Assembly (NCBI RefSeq): GCF_044466355.1 | Contig: NZ_JBITMQ010000008.1 | Location: 248,001 to 312,000 of the forward strand | Direction: 5' to 3' | Length of the DNA stretch: 64,000 nt | Origin: Actinophytocola sp044466355 | Lineage (GTDB): Bacteria > Actinomycetota > Actinomycetes > Mycobacteriales > Pseudonocardiaceae | Part shown: positions 27,212 to 35,956 of the stretch, one piece after another | How positions within the stretch are numbered: position 1 is the stretch's first letter | How the letters are laid out: each line of letters begins with the position of its first letter | The notes under the pieces: model-generated | What the model was told of the DNA's origin: nothing | Seen by the model: only the letters and a program-made list of their open reading frames with translations | Database searches by the model: none | Translations under genes and position numbers: made by a program

Positions 27212-27928
27212 TTGCGGATCAGGCGGGTGGTGACGACCAGGGCCGGTGGCCGGTCGAAGCCGCCGTACGAGTCGTTCAACCTCGGTGGCGGTGTCGGCGA
27301 CGACCCGGCCGACGTCGCCGCCAACCGGGCGCGGCTCGCCGACGAGCTCGGGCTCGAGCGGGACCGGCTCGTCTGGATGGACCAGATCCACGGCCGCAAC
27401 GCCGAGGTCGTCGACGGTCCGCGACCCGGCGGCGTCGAGGCGACCGACGCGATCGTCACGGCGGAACCGAACCTCGCGCTCGTCGCCCTCTGCGCCGACT
27501 GTGTGCCGGTGCTGCTCGCCGACCCCGAGGCCGGGGTCGTCGGCGCGGCCCACGCCGGCCGGGTCGGCGCGCGGATCGGGGTGGTCCCCGCCGCCCTCGC
27601 CGCGATGGAGAAGGCGGGCGCGAGCGTCGACCGGATCGAGGTGCTGCTCGGTCCGGCCGCGTGCGGCGAGTGCTACGAGGTGCCCGCCGCCATGCAGGCC
27701 GACGTGGCGGCCCACCTGCCGGGCAGCGCGTCCAAGACCCGCAAGGGCACGCCCGGGCTCGACATCCGCGCCGGTCTCTGGCAGCAGCTCGCCGACGCCG
27801 GTGTCGCCAAGATCGGGATCGATCCGCGGTGCACGATCGAGGACAAAACGCTGTTCAGTCACCGCAGGGAAGGGACCACTGGGCGATTGGCCGCGCTCAC
27901 GTGGCTCGACCCCGAGGACGCGTCATGA
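27212..27928 (+). CDS. pgeF: Peptidoglycan editing factor PgeF (YfiH/laccase-domain family)
   Basis: 238 aa. Cu-oxidase_4/YfiH fold with conserved MDQIHG, ATDAIVT, CADCVPVLL and GAAHAGRVGARIGV containing the metal-ligand Cys/His set. YfiH homologues prevent mis-incorporation of L-Ser into stem peptides and were earlier called polyphenol oxidases. TTG 27212 follows GGAGGG by 4 nt. It overlaps yggS by ATGA. The ylmD-ylmE-sepF-yggT-divIVA order here is the conserved one. Confidence 0.9.
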   Translation: MRIRRVVTTRAGGRSKPPYESFNLGGGVGDDPADVAANRARLADELGLERDRLVWMDQIHGRNAEVVDGPRPGGVEATDAIVTAEPNLALVALCADCVPVLLADPEAGVVGAAHAGRVGARIGVVPAALAAMEKAGASVDRIEVLLGPAACGECYEVPAAMQADVAAHLPGSASKTRKGTPGLDIRAGLWQQLADAGVAKIGIDPRCTIEDKTLFSHRREGTTGRLAALTWLDPEDAS

Positions 27929-28653
27929 GTGATCGACGGGCGGAGATCGACGCCGCGCTCACGACCGTCCGGGAACGGATCGCGACCGCCTGCCGCACCG
28001 CCGGGCGCGCGGAGAACGCCGTTCGGCTCATCGCGGTCACCAAGACGTTCCCGGCCTCGGACGCCGCCCTGCTGACCGACCTCGGGGTCACCGACCTCGG
28101 CGAGAACCGCGAGCAGGAAGCCGGTCCGAAGACCGCTGACCTGCGGGAACTCCGTCCGGACGCGGCCGTGCGGTGGCACATGCTGGGCAGGCTGCAGCGC
28201 AACAAGGCCCGTGCCGTGGCCCGCTGGGCGGCCGAGGTCCAGTCCGTCGACTCGGACCGGCTCGTCGACGCGCTGGACAAGGCCGTGCGCAACGCGCGCG
28301 AGGCGGGCGACCGCACCGAGCCGCTCGACGTCCTGCTCCAGGTGAGCATCGACGACGACCCCGAACGCGGGGGAGCGCCGCTCGACACGCTCATGCCACT
28401 CGCCGATCATGTCGCCCGTTCGAGTGAATTACGGTTGCGTGGTCTGATGGCTGTGGCGCCGCTCACGATGACCTCGGACGACGCCTTCGAACGCCTCGCG
28501 CGTGCTGCCGATCGCCTGCGTGAAGATCATCCCGGGGCCACGGAACTGTCCGCCGGGATGACCGGTGATCTCGAGTCGGCCGTTACTCACGGTTCAACCT
28601 GCGTGCGTGTCGGAACCGCTCTCCTGGGCACCCGTGGCCTAGCCTCGCCATAA
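27925..28653 (+). CDS. PLP homeostasis protein (YggS/PLPBP family)
   Basis: 242 aa alanine-racemase-like barrel. The PLP Schiff-base lysine is Lys40 in LIAVTKTFP; the phosphate-binding region is STCVRVGTALLGTR near the C-terminus. Members control free pyridoxal phosphate and amino acid/keto acid balance rather than catalyse a known reaction. ATG 27925 overlaps the pgeF stop. Located between pgeF and sepF as in most Gram-positive division clusters. Confidence 0.92.
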   Translation: MSDRRAEIDAALTTVRERIATACRTAGRAENAVRLIAVTKTFPASDAALLTDLGVTDLGENREQEAGPKTADLRELRPDAAVRWHMLGRLQRNKARAVARWAAEVQSVDSDRLVDALDKAVRNAREAGDRTEPLDVLLQVSIDDDPERGGAPLDTLMPLADHVARSSELRLRGLMAVAPLTMTSDDAFERLARAADRLREDHPGATELSAGMTGDLESAVTHGSTCVRVGTALLGTRGLASP

Positions 28654-28689
28654 CACGTTCCGGTAGTCGTACGTAGCGAGGGCAGGGGT

Positions 28690-29394
28690 ATGGGCACGCT
28701 GCAGAAGCTGAAGGCCTACTTCGGCATGGTCCCTGCCGACGAGTACGACGGCTACGACCTCGATGACCTGGACGAATACGGCGGTGACTACAGCGGCGAC
28801 TACGTCGACCGCGGCCGGGGCCACCGCCGTCCCGAGTACCTGTCCGACGAGGACGACTACGACCCGTACGACCAGCCGCCGCGCAGGCGCGGGTTCGGTC
28901 GCCGGGGCGACGACGCGCGGTACGAGGACGGGTACGAGACGGAACTGTCGGCGCGCGCCGACTTCCCGGCCCGGTCCGCGGGCAGGCCGCGCCCGTCCTG
29001 GTCGACGGACGCGCCGACGCAGGGCGCGCTGGCCGTGGAACCCCGCCGGGACCCGGCGCCGCGGCCGCTGCCGCGCCCCGAACCGGTGGCAAAGCCGAGC
29101 GCTGGGGGCTACCCGATGGGCCGGATCGTGACACTGCACCCGACGAGCTTCGCCGAGGCCAGAACCATCGGCGAGCACTACCGGGACGGCACCCCGGTGA
29201 TCATCAACCTGACCGAGCTCGACGACTCGGACGCCCGCAGGCTGGTGGACTTCGCCGCCGGTCTGGCGTTCGCGCTGCGCGGCTCGATCGACAAGGTCAC
29301 CAACAAGGTGTTCTTGATCTCACCGCCGAACCAGGACCCGACCGCCGAGGACAAACGGCGCATAGCGGAGGGCGGGTTGCTCAACCGGCAGTGA
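28690..29394 (+). CDS. sepF: Cell division protein SepF
   Basis: 234 aa. N-terminal amphipathic membrane-binding helix MGTLQKLKAYFGMV, an acidic Asp/Tyr-rich and then Arg/Pro-rich linker (about 16-135), and the C-terminal SepF domain (about 139-228: GRIVTLHPTSFAEARTIGEH ... NKVFLISPP). It anchors FtsZ to the membrane by binding its C-terminal tail, as the main early Z-ring anchor in Actinobacteria, which lack FtsA. A GAGGG-type ribosome site precedes the ATG. Confidence 0.95.
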   Translation: MGTLQKLKAYFGMVPADEYDGYDLDDLDEYGGDYSGDYVDRGRGHRRPEYLSDEDDYDPYDQPPRRRGFGRRGDDARYEDGYETELSARADFPARSAGRPRPSWSTDAPTQGALAVEPRRDPAPRPLPRPEPVAKPSAGGYPMGRIVTLHPTSFAEARTIGEHYRDGTPVIINLTELDDSDARRLVDFAAGLAFALRGSIDKVTNKVFLISPPNQDPTAEDKRRIAEGGLLNRQ

Positions 29395-29413
29395 GTGATG
29401 GCAGAGTTGACAC

Positions 29414-29698
29414 GTGGATCCGCTCCGGCTTGTCTTGTATTGGGTACTGTTCGTCTTCTGGCTGTTCCTGACCGCGCGCGTCGTGGTGGAGCTCGTCCGA
29501 GCGTTCTCGAGGGAGTGGCGCCCGGCAGGCGGGGTTGCGGTGACGCTGGAGACCATCTACACAGTGACCGATCCTCCGGTCCGCTTGGTCCGTCGGTTGA
29601 TACCGATGGTCCGGATCGGAGGCGTAGGGCTGGACCTATCGATTATGGTGCTGCTGTTGGTCGTGTTCATACTGATGCGACTGGCCTATCCCGGGTAG
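29414..29698 (+). CDS. YggT family membrane protein
   Basis: 94 aa with two transmembrane segments (about 5-27 and 70-90) separated by TDPPVRLVRRLIPMVRIGG, the conserved YggT motif. YggT proteins are linked to division and osmotic homeostasis by gene context, and sit between sepF and divIVA in many genomes. GTG 29414 is 19 bp after the sepF stop. Function is not proven. Confidence 0.9.
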   Translation: MDPLRLVLYWVLFVFWLFLTARVVVELVRAFSREWRPAGGVAVTLETIYTVTDPPVRLVRRLIPMVRIGGVGLDLSIMVLLLVVFILMRLAYPG

Positions 29699-29747
29699 TT
29701 GGGGAACCCGGGTGGACAGGCAGCCCCTGAGTGCGTGAGGTGATCAG

Positions 29748-30578
29748 ATGTCGTTGACCCCCGCTGACGTGCATAACGTCGCGTTCAGCAAGCCTCCCAT
29801 TGGCAAGCGGGGCTACAACGAGGACGAGGTGGACGCGTTCCTTGACCTGGTCGAGGTCGAGCTGTCCCGCCTGATCGAGGAGAACAACGACCTGCGTGCG
29901 CAGGTCGAGCAGCTCGACGCGCAGCTCGAGTCGGCCCGTGCCGACATCGAGGACGCGCGCTCGGTCGCACCCGCGCCACAGCCGGTCCAGGAGCGACGGC
30001 TCACGCCGGTGCCGCCGCCGAGCGCACTGGAGCAGACTTCCCCCGGCTCGTCCGGTGGCGATCATCACGTCCAGGCCGCGAAGGTGCTCGGGCTCGCCCA
30101 GGAGATGGCGGACCGGCTCACCGGCGAGGCCAAGGCGGAGTCCGACGGCATGCTCGCCGAGGCGCGCACCAAGTCCGAGCAGCTGCTGTCCGACGCCCGC
30201 GCCAAGTCGGACACCATGATCAACGAGTCGCGCACGCGTGCCGAGACCATGCTCAACGACGCGCGCACCCGCGCCGAGACCCTTGAGCGTTCGGCCCGCG
30301 ACAAGGCCACCACGCTGGAGCGCGAGGCGCAGCGGCAGCACGCCGAGGTCATCGGGCAGGTCCAGGCCGAGCGCACGGCGCTCGAGAAGAAGATCGACGA
30401 GCTGCGCACGTTCGAACGCGAGTACCGCACGCGACTGAAGACGTTCCTCGAGTCGAGCCTGCGCGAGCTGGGCGACCGGGGTTCCGCCGCGCCGACCACG
30501 GGTTCGTCGTCCTCGGAGGGCAGCAGGTCGTCGGGCCAGCAGGGCTACGCGTTCGGTCCGCGCGCCGAAGCCGGCTGA
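29748..30578 (+). CDS. wag31: Polar growth protein Wag31/DivIVA
   Basis: 276 aa. N-terminal DivIVA membrane-curvature domain (MSLTPADVHNVAFSKPPIGKR then GYNEDEVDAFLD), a Pro-rich linker, then a long coiled coil (about 105-225) with repeated SDARAKSDTMINESR-like heptads, ending in a Ser/Gly tail. It marks growing poles and recruits cell-wall synthesis in Actinobacteria. ATG 29748 is preceded by GAGGTGATCAG. Its place right after yggT is the standard one. Confidence 0.95.
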   Translation: MSLTPADVHNVAFSKPPIGKRGYNEDEVDAFLDLVEVELSRLIEENNDLRAQVEQLDAQLESARADIEDARSVAPAPQPVQERRLTPVPPPSALEQTSPGSSGGDHHVQAAKVLGLAQEMADRLTGEAKAESDGMLAEARTKSEQLLSDARAKSDTMINESRTRAETMLNDARTRAETLERSARDKATTLEREAQRQHAEVIGQVQAERTALEKKIDELRTFEREYRTRLKTFLESSLRELGDRGSAAPTTGSSSSEGSRSSGQQGYAFGPRAEAG

Positions 30579-30602
30579 GTCGTAACCCCGACTGACTGAC
30601 CA

Positions 30603-31247
30603 GTGCTGTACATCGTCCTGGCGCTGGTGGTGGCTGCCCTCGGGCTGCTCATCGCCGCGCTCACCACGGCCAACACGCTGTGGGCCTGGGTCTCCGTCGT
30701 GGTGAGCGTGCTGGCGGCGGGACTCCTGGTCGCCGACTGGCTGAGCGGCAGACGCAAGGCCCGCGCGAAGGAGGCCGGCAAGCCCACGGTGGTCACGGTG
30801 GGTGGCCACCGCGACGACCAGCCCGGTGAGCGAGGCGATGACCGAGGTGACGGCGGCGACGCCGACTGGTTCGGTGACCCGGAGGGCGGCGAGCCGCCTG
30901 CCGGGTCCCGGAACGGGGCCACGCCGGTGCCGCCGGAGTCGGACGCCGAGGTGACCAGGAACATCGAGCCCGTCGAGCCCGCCATGGCCGACGCGCCCGC
31001 CTCGTTCGACGAGGAGCCGGACGAGGAACCGACCGACGCGAGCGACCTGCTGGTGGTCGCGGACCTCACCGCCGAGGTGCGCGTGGTCGACGAGCACCCC
31101 CGGTACCACCTGGCGACCTGCACGTGGCTCGGCCCGCGCCCGACGATCCCGATCGCGGTGTCCGAGGCGCGCCAGCTCGGTTTCACGCCGTGCGCCCGCT
31201 GCAGCCCGGACGCGGTCCTCGCCGCCAGGCACCGGGCCGCGCGCTAA
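30603..31247 (+). CDS. Membrane protein with C-terminal Cys/His cluster
   Basis: 214 aa; I do not recognise a named family. Two N-terminal hydrophobic helices (about 2-22 and 26-46), a basic stretch SGRRKARAK, an acidic disordered middle (about 60-150), and a conserved-looking C-terminal module HPRYHLATCTWLGPRP ... GFTPCARCSPD with His and three Cys, like the Ada-type or phage-type zinc/metal motif. GTG 30603 lies 24 bp after wag31, so it is probably co-expressed. Homologues are often adjacent to wag31 in Pseudonocardiales (recollection, not checked). A role at the pole or septum is only inferred from location. Confidence 0.7.
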   Translation: MLYIVLALVVAALGLLIAALTTANTLWAWVSVVVSVLAAGLLVADWLSGRRKARAKEAGKPTVVTVGGHRDDQPGERGDDRGDGGDADWFGDPEGGEPPAGSRNGATPVPPESDAEVTRNIEPVEPAMADAPASFDEEPDEEPTDASDLLVVADLTAEVRVVDEHPRYHLATCTWLGPRPTIPIAVSEARQLGFTPCARCSPDAVLAARHRAAR

Positions 31248-31270
31248 CCGGCTTGCGCGCTCTGGCATCC

Positions 31271-31476
31271 TTGACGTAGCAGGCGTTGATCCGGCCATCA
31301 CCGGGGAGCCTCCGGAAGAACGGGCCTCGTGGCCTCAGTAGAACCGGACGGGTCGGCCCGTCACAGCCGGTGAACGAGAGGTCGGCGCGCACGTGCGCCG
31401 GCAAGCGGGGTGGTACCGCGGCGTCACGTCGTCCCCGTGTGGAAACGCACACGAACGACGGACCACGAGGACCCCG
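31271..31476 (+). promoter_or_regulatory. T-box leader of ileS (translational type)
   Basis: The T-box sequence TGGTACCGCGG is at 31411-31421, with the specifier codon ATC (Ile, 31297-31299) displayed in a small CCGG...CCGG loop (31291-31304), fitting the ultrashort stem I of actinobacterial ileS leaders. The ileS ribosome site (GAGGA, within CACGAGGAC 31464-31472) can pair with GTCCCCGTG (31431-31439, one mismatch), so uncharged tRNA-Ile binding would open it: translational rather than attenuation control. A TTGACG at 31271 may be the -35 or part of the leader. Confidence 0.9.
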
Positions 31477-34400
31477 ATGGCATACCCCAAGGCGCGGCAC
31501 GGTTCTGGCGAGGGCTCTGGCAACGGCTCCGGCAGCGGCTCTGCCCACGGCGTCGCAGCGCAGCCGTCCTTCCCGGACCTCGAGCTGGCCGTGCTCGACT
31601 ACTGGGACTCCGACCGCACGTTCGTCGCGTCCGTCGACGTGCGCCCGGCCGGTGACCGCGGCTCGAACGAGTTCGTCTTCTACGACGGACCGCCCTTCGC
31701 CAACGGCCTCCCGCACTACGGGCACCTGCTGACCGGTTACGTCAAGGACGTGGTGCCGCGCTACCAGACCATGCGCGGCAAGCACGTCGAGCGCCGGTTC
31801 GGCTGGGACACCCACGGCCTGCCCGCCGAGTTCGAGGCGGAGCAGCAGCTCGGCATCAAGACCAAGGCCGAGATCGAGGACATGGGCATCGCCGAGTTCA
31901 ACGCGGCGTGCCGCACGTCGGTGCTGCAGTACACGCAGCAGTGGCGCGACTACGTGACCCGCCAGGCCCGCTGGGTCGACTTCGACAACGACTACAAGAC
32001 GCTCGACCTGGACTTCATGGAGAGCGTCATGTGGGCCTTCAAGTCCCTCTGGGACAAGGGCCTGGTGTACGAGGGCTACCGCGTCCTCTGGTACTGCTGG
32101 CGCTGCGAGACGCCGCTGTCCAACACCGAGACGAAGATGGACGACGTCTACCTGGACCGCCAGGACCCGGCCGTCACGGTCGGCCTGCGGCTGGAGACGG
32201 GCGAGCTGGCGCTCATCTGGACCACCACGCCGTGGACGCTGCCGTCGAACCTCGCGATGGCGGTGCACCCGGACGTCGACTACGTGACCGTCGAGGCGAA
32301 CGGCGAGCGCTACCTGCTGGCCGAGGCCCGGGTGGCCGCGTACGCCCGTGAGCTGGGCGAGGAGCCGCCGGTCGTCGCCAGGTACAAGGGCGCCGACCTG
32401 CTGGGCCGCGGGTACACGCCGCCGTTCGACTTCTTCGCGGGCACGGAGAACGCGCACCAGATCCTGGCCGCCGACTACGTCACCACCGAGGACGGCACGG
32501 GCATCGTGCACATCGCCCCCGCCTACGGTGAGGAGGACAAGGTCGTCACCGACGCGGCGGGCATCACCCCGGTCACGCCGGTGGACGCGCACGGCCGCTT
32601 CGACGCCACCGTGCCCGCCTACGAGGGCATGCACGTCCTCAACGAGGCCAACGGCCAGATCATCAGGGACCTGAAGGCGGCCGGGAAGCTGCTGCGGCAG
32701 GAGACCTACGACCACGCGTACCCGCACTGCTGGCGCTGCGGCAACCCGCTGATCCAGCGGGCGGTGACGTCGTGGTTCGTGGCGGTGACCAAGTTCCGCG
32801 ACCGCATGGTCGAGCTGAACCAGCAGATCAACTGGGTCCCCGGGCACGTGCGGGACGGCCAGTTCGGCAAGTGGCTGGAGAACGCGCGCGACTGGTCGAT
32901 CTCCCGCAACCGCTTCTGGGGCAGCCCGATCCCGGTGTGGGTGTCGGACAACCCCGAGTACCCGCGCGTCGACGTGTACGGGTCGCTGGACGAGCTGGAG
33001 CGCGACTTCGGCGTGCGCCCGACCGACCTGCACCGCCCGTTCATCGACGAGCTGACCCGCCCGAACCCGGACGACCCGACCGGAAAATCCATGATGCGCA
33101 GGACCCCGGAGGTCCTGGACTGCTGGTTCGAGTCCGGTTCCATGCCGTACGCGCAGGTGCACTACCCGTTCGAGAACCGCGAGTGGTTCGAGCACCACTA
33201 CCCGGGCGACTTCATCGTCGAGTACAACGGCCAGACCCGCGGCTGGTTCTACACCATGCACGTGCTGGCCACGGCGCTGTTCGACCGACCGGCGTTCCGC
33301 AACTGCATGGCACACGGCATCGTCCTGGGCGACGACGGCCAGAAGATGTCCAAGTCGCGCAAGAACTACCCGGACGTCAACGAGGTCTTCGCCCGCGACG
33401 GCTCCGACGCCATGCGCTGGTTCCTGATGTCCTCACCGATCCTGCGCGGCGGCGACCTCGTGGTCACCGAACGCGGCATCCGCGACGCCGTCCGCCAGGC
33501 CGTGCTGCCGCTGTGGAACACGTGGTACTTCCTCGCGCTGTACGCGAACGCCGAGGGCGTCGAGGGCGAGTGGCGCACGGACTCCAAGCACGTGCTGGAC
33601 CGGTACGTGCTGGCGAAGACGCAGGAGCTGGTGGTCGACACCAGGGCCGCGCTCGACGTCTACGACCTGTCGGGTGCGTGCGCCGGGGTGCGCGAGTACC
33701 TGGAGGCGCTGACCAACTGGTACGTCCGCCGCTCCCGCGACCGTTTCTGGTCGGGCGACAAGGACGCGATCGACACGCTCCACACGGTGCTGGAGGTCGT
33801 GTCGCGGGTGGTGGCGCCGCTGCTCCCGCTCACGGCGGAGGCGGTGTGGCGCGGCCTGACCGGCGAGCGGTCCGTGCACCTGGCGGACTGGCCGTCGGAC
33901 GACCTGCTGCCCGCCGACGCCGCGCTGGTGACGGCCATGGACCGCGTGCGGCAGGTCTGCTCGGCGGCGCTCGCGCTGCGCAAGGCCAACAAGCTGCGCG
34001 TGCGGCTGCCGCTGGCGGAGCTGACGGTCGCGGCGGAGGACGCGGACTCGCTGTCGTCGTTCACCGACCTGATCGCCGACGAGGTGAACGTCAAACGGGT
34101 CACGCTGACCACGGACGTGGCGGCCCACGGCCACTTCGAGCTGGTGGTCAACGCCCGCGCCTGCGGCCCCCGCCTCGGCGCGGACACGCAGAAGGTCATC
34201 CGCGCGGTCAAGGCGGGCGAGTGGACGACGTCCGGCGACTCGGTCGTCGCGGCGGGCATCGAGCTGCTGCCGGGCGAGTTCCAGCGCAGGCTGGTGGCCA
34301 CGGACAGGGGCGCGACCGGTGAGCTGCCGAACTCGTCGGGCCTGGTCGTCCTCGACACGGCCACCACGCCGGAGCTGGAGGCGGAAGGCATCGCCCGCGA

Positions 34401-34629
34401 CATGGTCCGGGTGGTCCAGCAGGCCCGCCGCGAGGCGAACCTGGACGTGGCCGACCGCGTCACGGTGACCGTCCAGGCACCGGACGAGGTGGTCGCGGCG
34501 GTGCGCGCGTACGAGGAGTTCCTGGCGGGCGAGACGTTGGCGAACCAGGTCACGTACGGCCCGGCGGGCGGCTTCACGGGCACCGTCGGCGACGGCATCG
34601 AGGTCGCGGTGACCGTCACGAAGGCGTGA
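31477..34629 (+). CDS. ileS: Isoleucyl-tRNA synthetase
   Basis: 1050 aa. Class I signature PHYGH with His80 and His83, the CP1 editing domain with TTTPWTLPSNLA, KMSKS (623-627), and anticodon-binding domain (about 690-850) followed by a C-terminal region. Size over 1000 aa fits the IleRS type found in Actinobacteria, which is less sensitive to mupirocin (family knowledge). There is an unusual N-terminal Gly/Ser-rich leader (about residues 8-25, GSGEGSGNGSGSGSAHG). The ATG follows GAGGA by 6-7 nt and lies within the T-box sequestered region. Overlaps the next gene by GTGA. Confidence 0.96.
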   Translation: MAYPKARHGSGEGSGNGSGSGSAHGVAAQPSFPDLELAVLDYWDSDRTFVASVDVRPAGDRGSNEFVFYDGPPFANGLPHYGHLLTGYVKDVVPRYQTMRGKHVERRFGWDTHGLPAEFEAEQQLGIKTKAEIEDMGIAEFNAACRTSVLQYTQQWRDYVTRQARWVDFDNDYKTLDLDFMESVMWAFKSLWDKGLVYEGYRVLWYCWRCETPLSNTETKMDDVYLDRQDPAVTVGLRLETGELALIWTTTPWTLPSNLAMAVHPDVDYVTVEANGERYLLAEARVAAYARELGEEPPVVARYKGADLLGRGYTPPFDFFAGTENAHQILAADYVTTEDGTGIVHIAPAYGEEDKVVTDAAGITPVTPVDAHGRFDATVPAYEGMHVLNEANGQIIRDLKAAGKLLRQETYDHAYPHCWRCGNPLIQRAVTSWFVAVTKFRDRMVELNQQINWVPGHVRDGQFGKWLENARDWSISRNRFWGSPIPVWVSDNPEYPRVDVYGSLDELERDFGVRPTDLHRPFIDELTRPNPDDPTGKSMMRRTPEVLDCWFESGSMPYAQVHYPFENREWFEHHYPGDFIVEYNGQTRGWFYTMHVLATALFDRPAFRNCMAHGIVLGDDGQKMSKSRKNYPDVNEVFARDGSDAMRWFLMSSPILRGGDLVVTERGIRDAVRQAVLPLWNTWYFLALYANAEGVEGEWRTDSKHVLDRYVLAKTQELVVDTRAALDVYDLSGACAGVREYLEALTNWYVRRSRDRFWSGDKDAIDTLHTVLEVVSRVVAPLLPLTAEAVWRGLTGERSVHLADWPSDDLLPADAALVTAMDRVRQVCSAALALRKANKLRVRLPLAELTVAAEDADSLSSFTDLIADEVNVKRVTLTTDVAAHGHFELVVNARACGPRLGADTQKVIRAVKAGEWTTSGDSVVAAGIELLPGEFQRRLVATDRGATGELPNSSGLVVLDTATTPELEAEGIARDMVRVVQQARREANLDVADRVTVTVQAPDEVVAAVRAYEEFLAGETLANQVTYGPAGGFTGTVGDGIEVAVTVTKA

Positions 34630-34880
34630 GGTTCGCGGTCCGGGTCAAGCCCGGCGCCAAGAAGGACGCCGTCGGTGGCCGTCACGGTGACGCACTGGTC
34701 GTCGCCGTGACGGCCCCGCCCGTCGAGGGCAAGGCGAACGAGGCCGTCCGCAAGGCGCTCGCGAAGGCGTTCGGGGTCCGCAGGCAGGACGTCGCGATCG
34801 TGGTGGGGGAGAAGGGCCGGGACAAGGTCGTCGAACTGCCCGGCGACCAGACCCGGCTCGACGAACTGCTCAGCCGGTGA
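34626..34880 (+). CDS. YggU/DUF167 family protein
   Basis: 84 aa, a full-length DUF167 domain (RFAVRVKPGAKKDAV ... APPVEGKANEAVRKALA ... VVGEKGRDKVVELPG). Small conserved protein of unknown function, usually near division or translation genes. GTG 34626 overlaps the ileS stop, so it is coupled to ileS. The stop lies 11 bp inside the convergent peptidase gene. Confidence 0.88.
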   Translation: MRFAVRVKPGAKKDAVGGRHGDALVVAVTAPPVEGKANEAVRKALAKAFGVRRQDVAIVVGEKGRDKVVELPGDQTRLDELLSR

Positions 34881-35829
34881 GGGTCCAGACCGCGTTGGCG
34901 ATGGCGTCGGAGTTGCGGTCCAGCGCGGTCGTGTCGATGTTGTCGAGGGTGTCGCAGGCGCGGTGGTAGCACGGGTCGAACGCCTCCCCGGCCGTGCCGC
35001 CCCACTTGGCCGCCTGCTCGCCGGACTTGGTCTCCTCCGCGCCGGTGAACACCCCGCCGGTCGGGACGCCCGCCCGCGCGAACGCGGCGTGGTCGGACCG
35101 GCCGCCGACCTCGACCGGCTCGGTCTGGACGCCGATGGCGGCGAAGTGGTCGGCGAGCACCTTCTCGATCGCCTCCGAGCCGGGCGGCTGGCTGCCCGAC
35201 GCGTACACGAAGTAGCCGGGGTTCGGCGAGCCGATCATGTCGAAGTTGACGTAGCCCGCGATCTTCGCCAGCTCGGCGTCCGGCAGGCTCTCGACGTACT
35301 CGGTCGACCCGACGAGCCCCAGCTCCTCCGCACCCCACCAGGCGAACCGCAGGTGCTTGGCCGGCCGCAGGTTCTGCTCGGCGACGGTCAGCGCCACCTC
35401 CAGCAACCCGGCCGAGCCGGAGCCGTTGTCGTTGATGCCGGGGCCCGCGCTGACGCTGTCGGCGTGGCCGCCGAACATCACGGTGGCGTTCTCGTCGCCG
35501 CCCGGCCAGTCCGCGATCAGGTTGTAGCCGGTCGCGCCGCCGATCGTGAACTCCTGGAGCGCGGTGGTGTACCCGGCGGCGTCGAGCCTGCCCTTGAGGT
35601 AGTCGAGCCCGGCCCGGTAGCCGGGCTGCCCGTGCGCGCGGTTGCCGCCGTTCTCGTCCGCGATCCGCGACAGCTCGGCGAGGTGTGCCTGGACGTCGGC
35701 CACGGGGATGTCGGGAGCCGCGTGCGGTGCGACGGTTGCCAGCCGCTCCGGCACGGCGGTCGCGGTGGCGCAGCCGGTGATCGTCGCGCACAGCAGCGCC
35801 ACGACGATCGGAACTCGGCGCGTGATCAT
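34870..35829 (-). CDS. Secreted M28 family metallopeptidase (lipoprotein)
   Basis: 319 aa. Signal peptide with lipobox ITGC (Cys20), then an M28 aminopeptidase catalytic domain of the Streptomyces griseus aminopeptidase type: zinc ligands His122 (GGHADSV), Asp134 (GINDNGSG), Glu169 region (WWGAEELG), Asp197 (NFDMIG) and His in DPCYHRACDT. It would cleave N-terminal hydrophobic residues outside the cell. Convergent overlap with yggU; divergent from the antiporter gene 127 bp away. Confidence 0.92.
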   Translation of the reverse strand: MITRRVPIVVALLCATITGCATATAVPERLATVAPHAAPDIPVADVQAHLAELSRIADENGGNRAHGQPGYRAGLDYLKGRLDAAGYTTALQEFTIGGATGYNLIADWPGGDENATVMFGGHADSVSAGPGINDNGSGSAGLLEVALTVAEQNLRPAKHLRFAWWGAEELGLVGSTEYVESLPDAELAKIAGYVNFDMIGSPNPGYFVYASGSQPPGSEAIEKVLADHFAAIGVQTEPVEVGGRSDHAAFARAGVPTGGVFTGAEETKSGEQAAKWGGTAGEAFDPCYHRACDTLDNIDTTALDRNSDAIANAVWTLTG

Positions 35830-35956
35830 GGCTACTCCCGGGGGTCGACGGCCCTGCTCAGCGTGTCAACGGGGCGGTCGAGCCGGTAGGTTCGTTCGTC
35901 GGGATTTTCCACTTCGTGGATCGAATGTCAGACACAGCGGCGGTCAGGAGGAAGGT

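Noticed and set aside
35910..35930. TCCAC-TTC-GTGGA palindrome before the antiporter
   Set aside because: Five-bp arms only; weak and not placed on a clear promoter.
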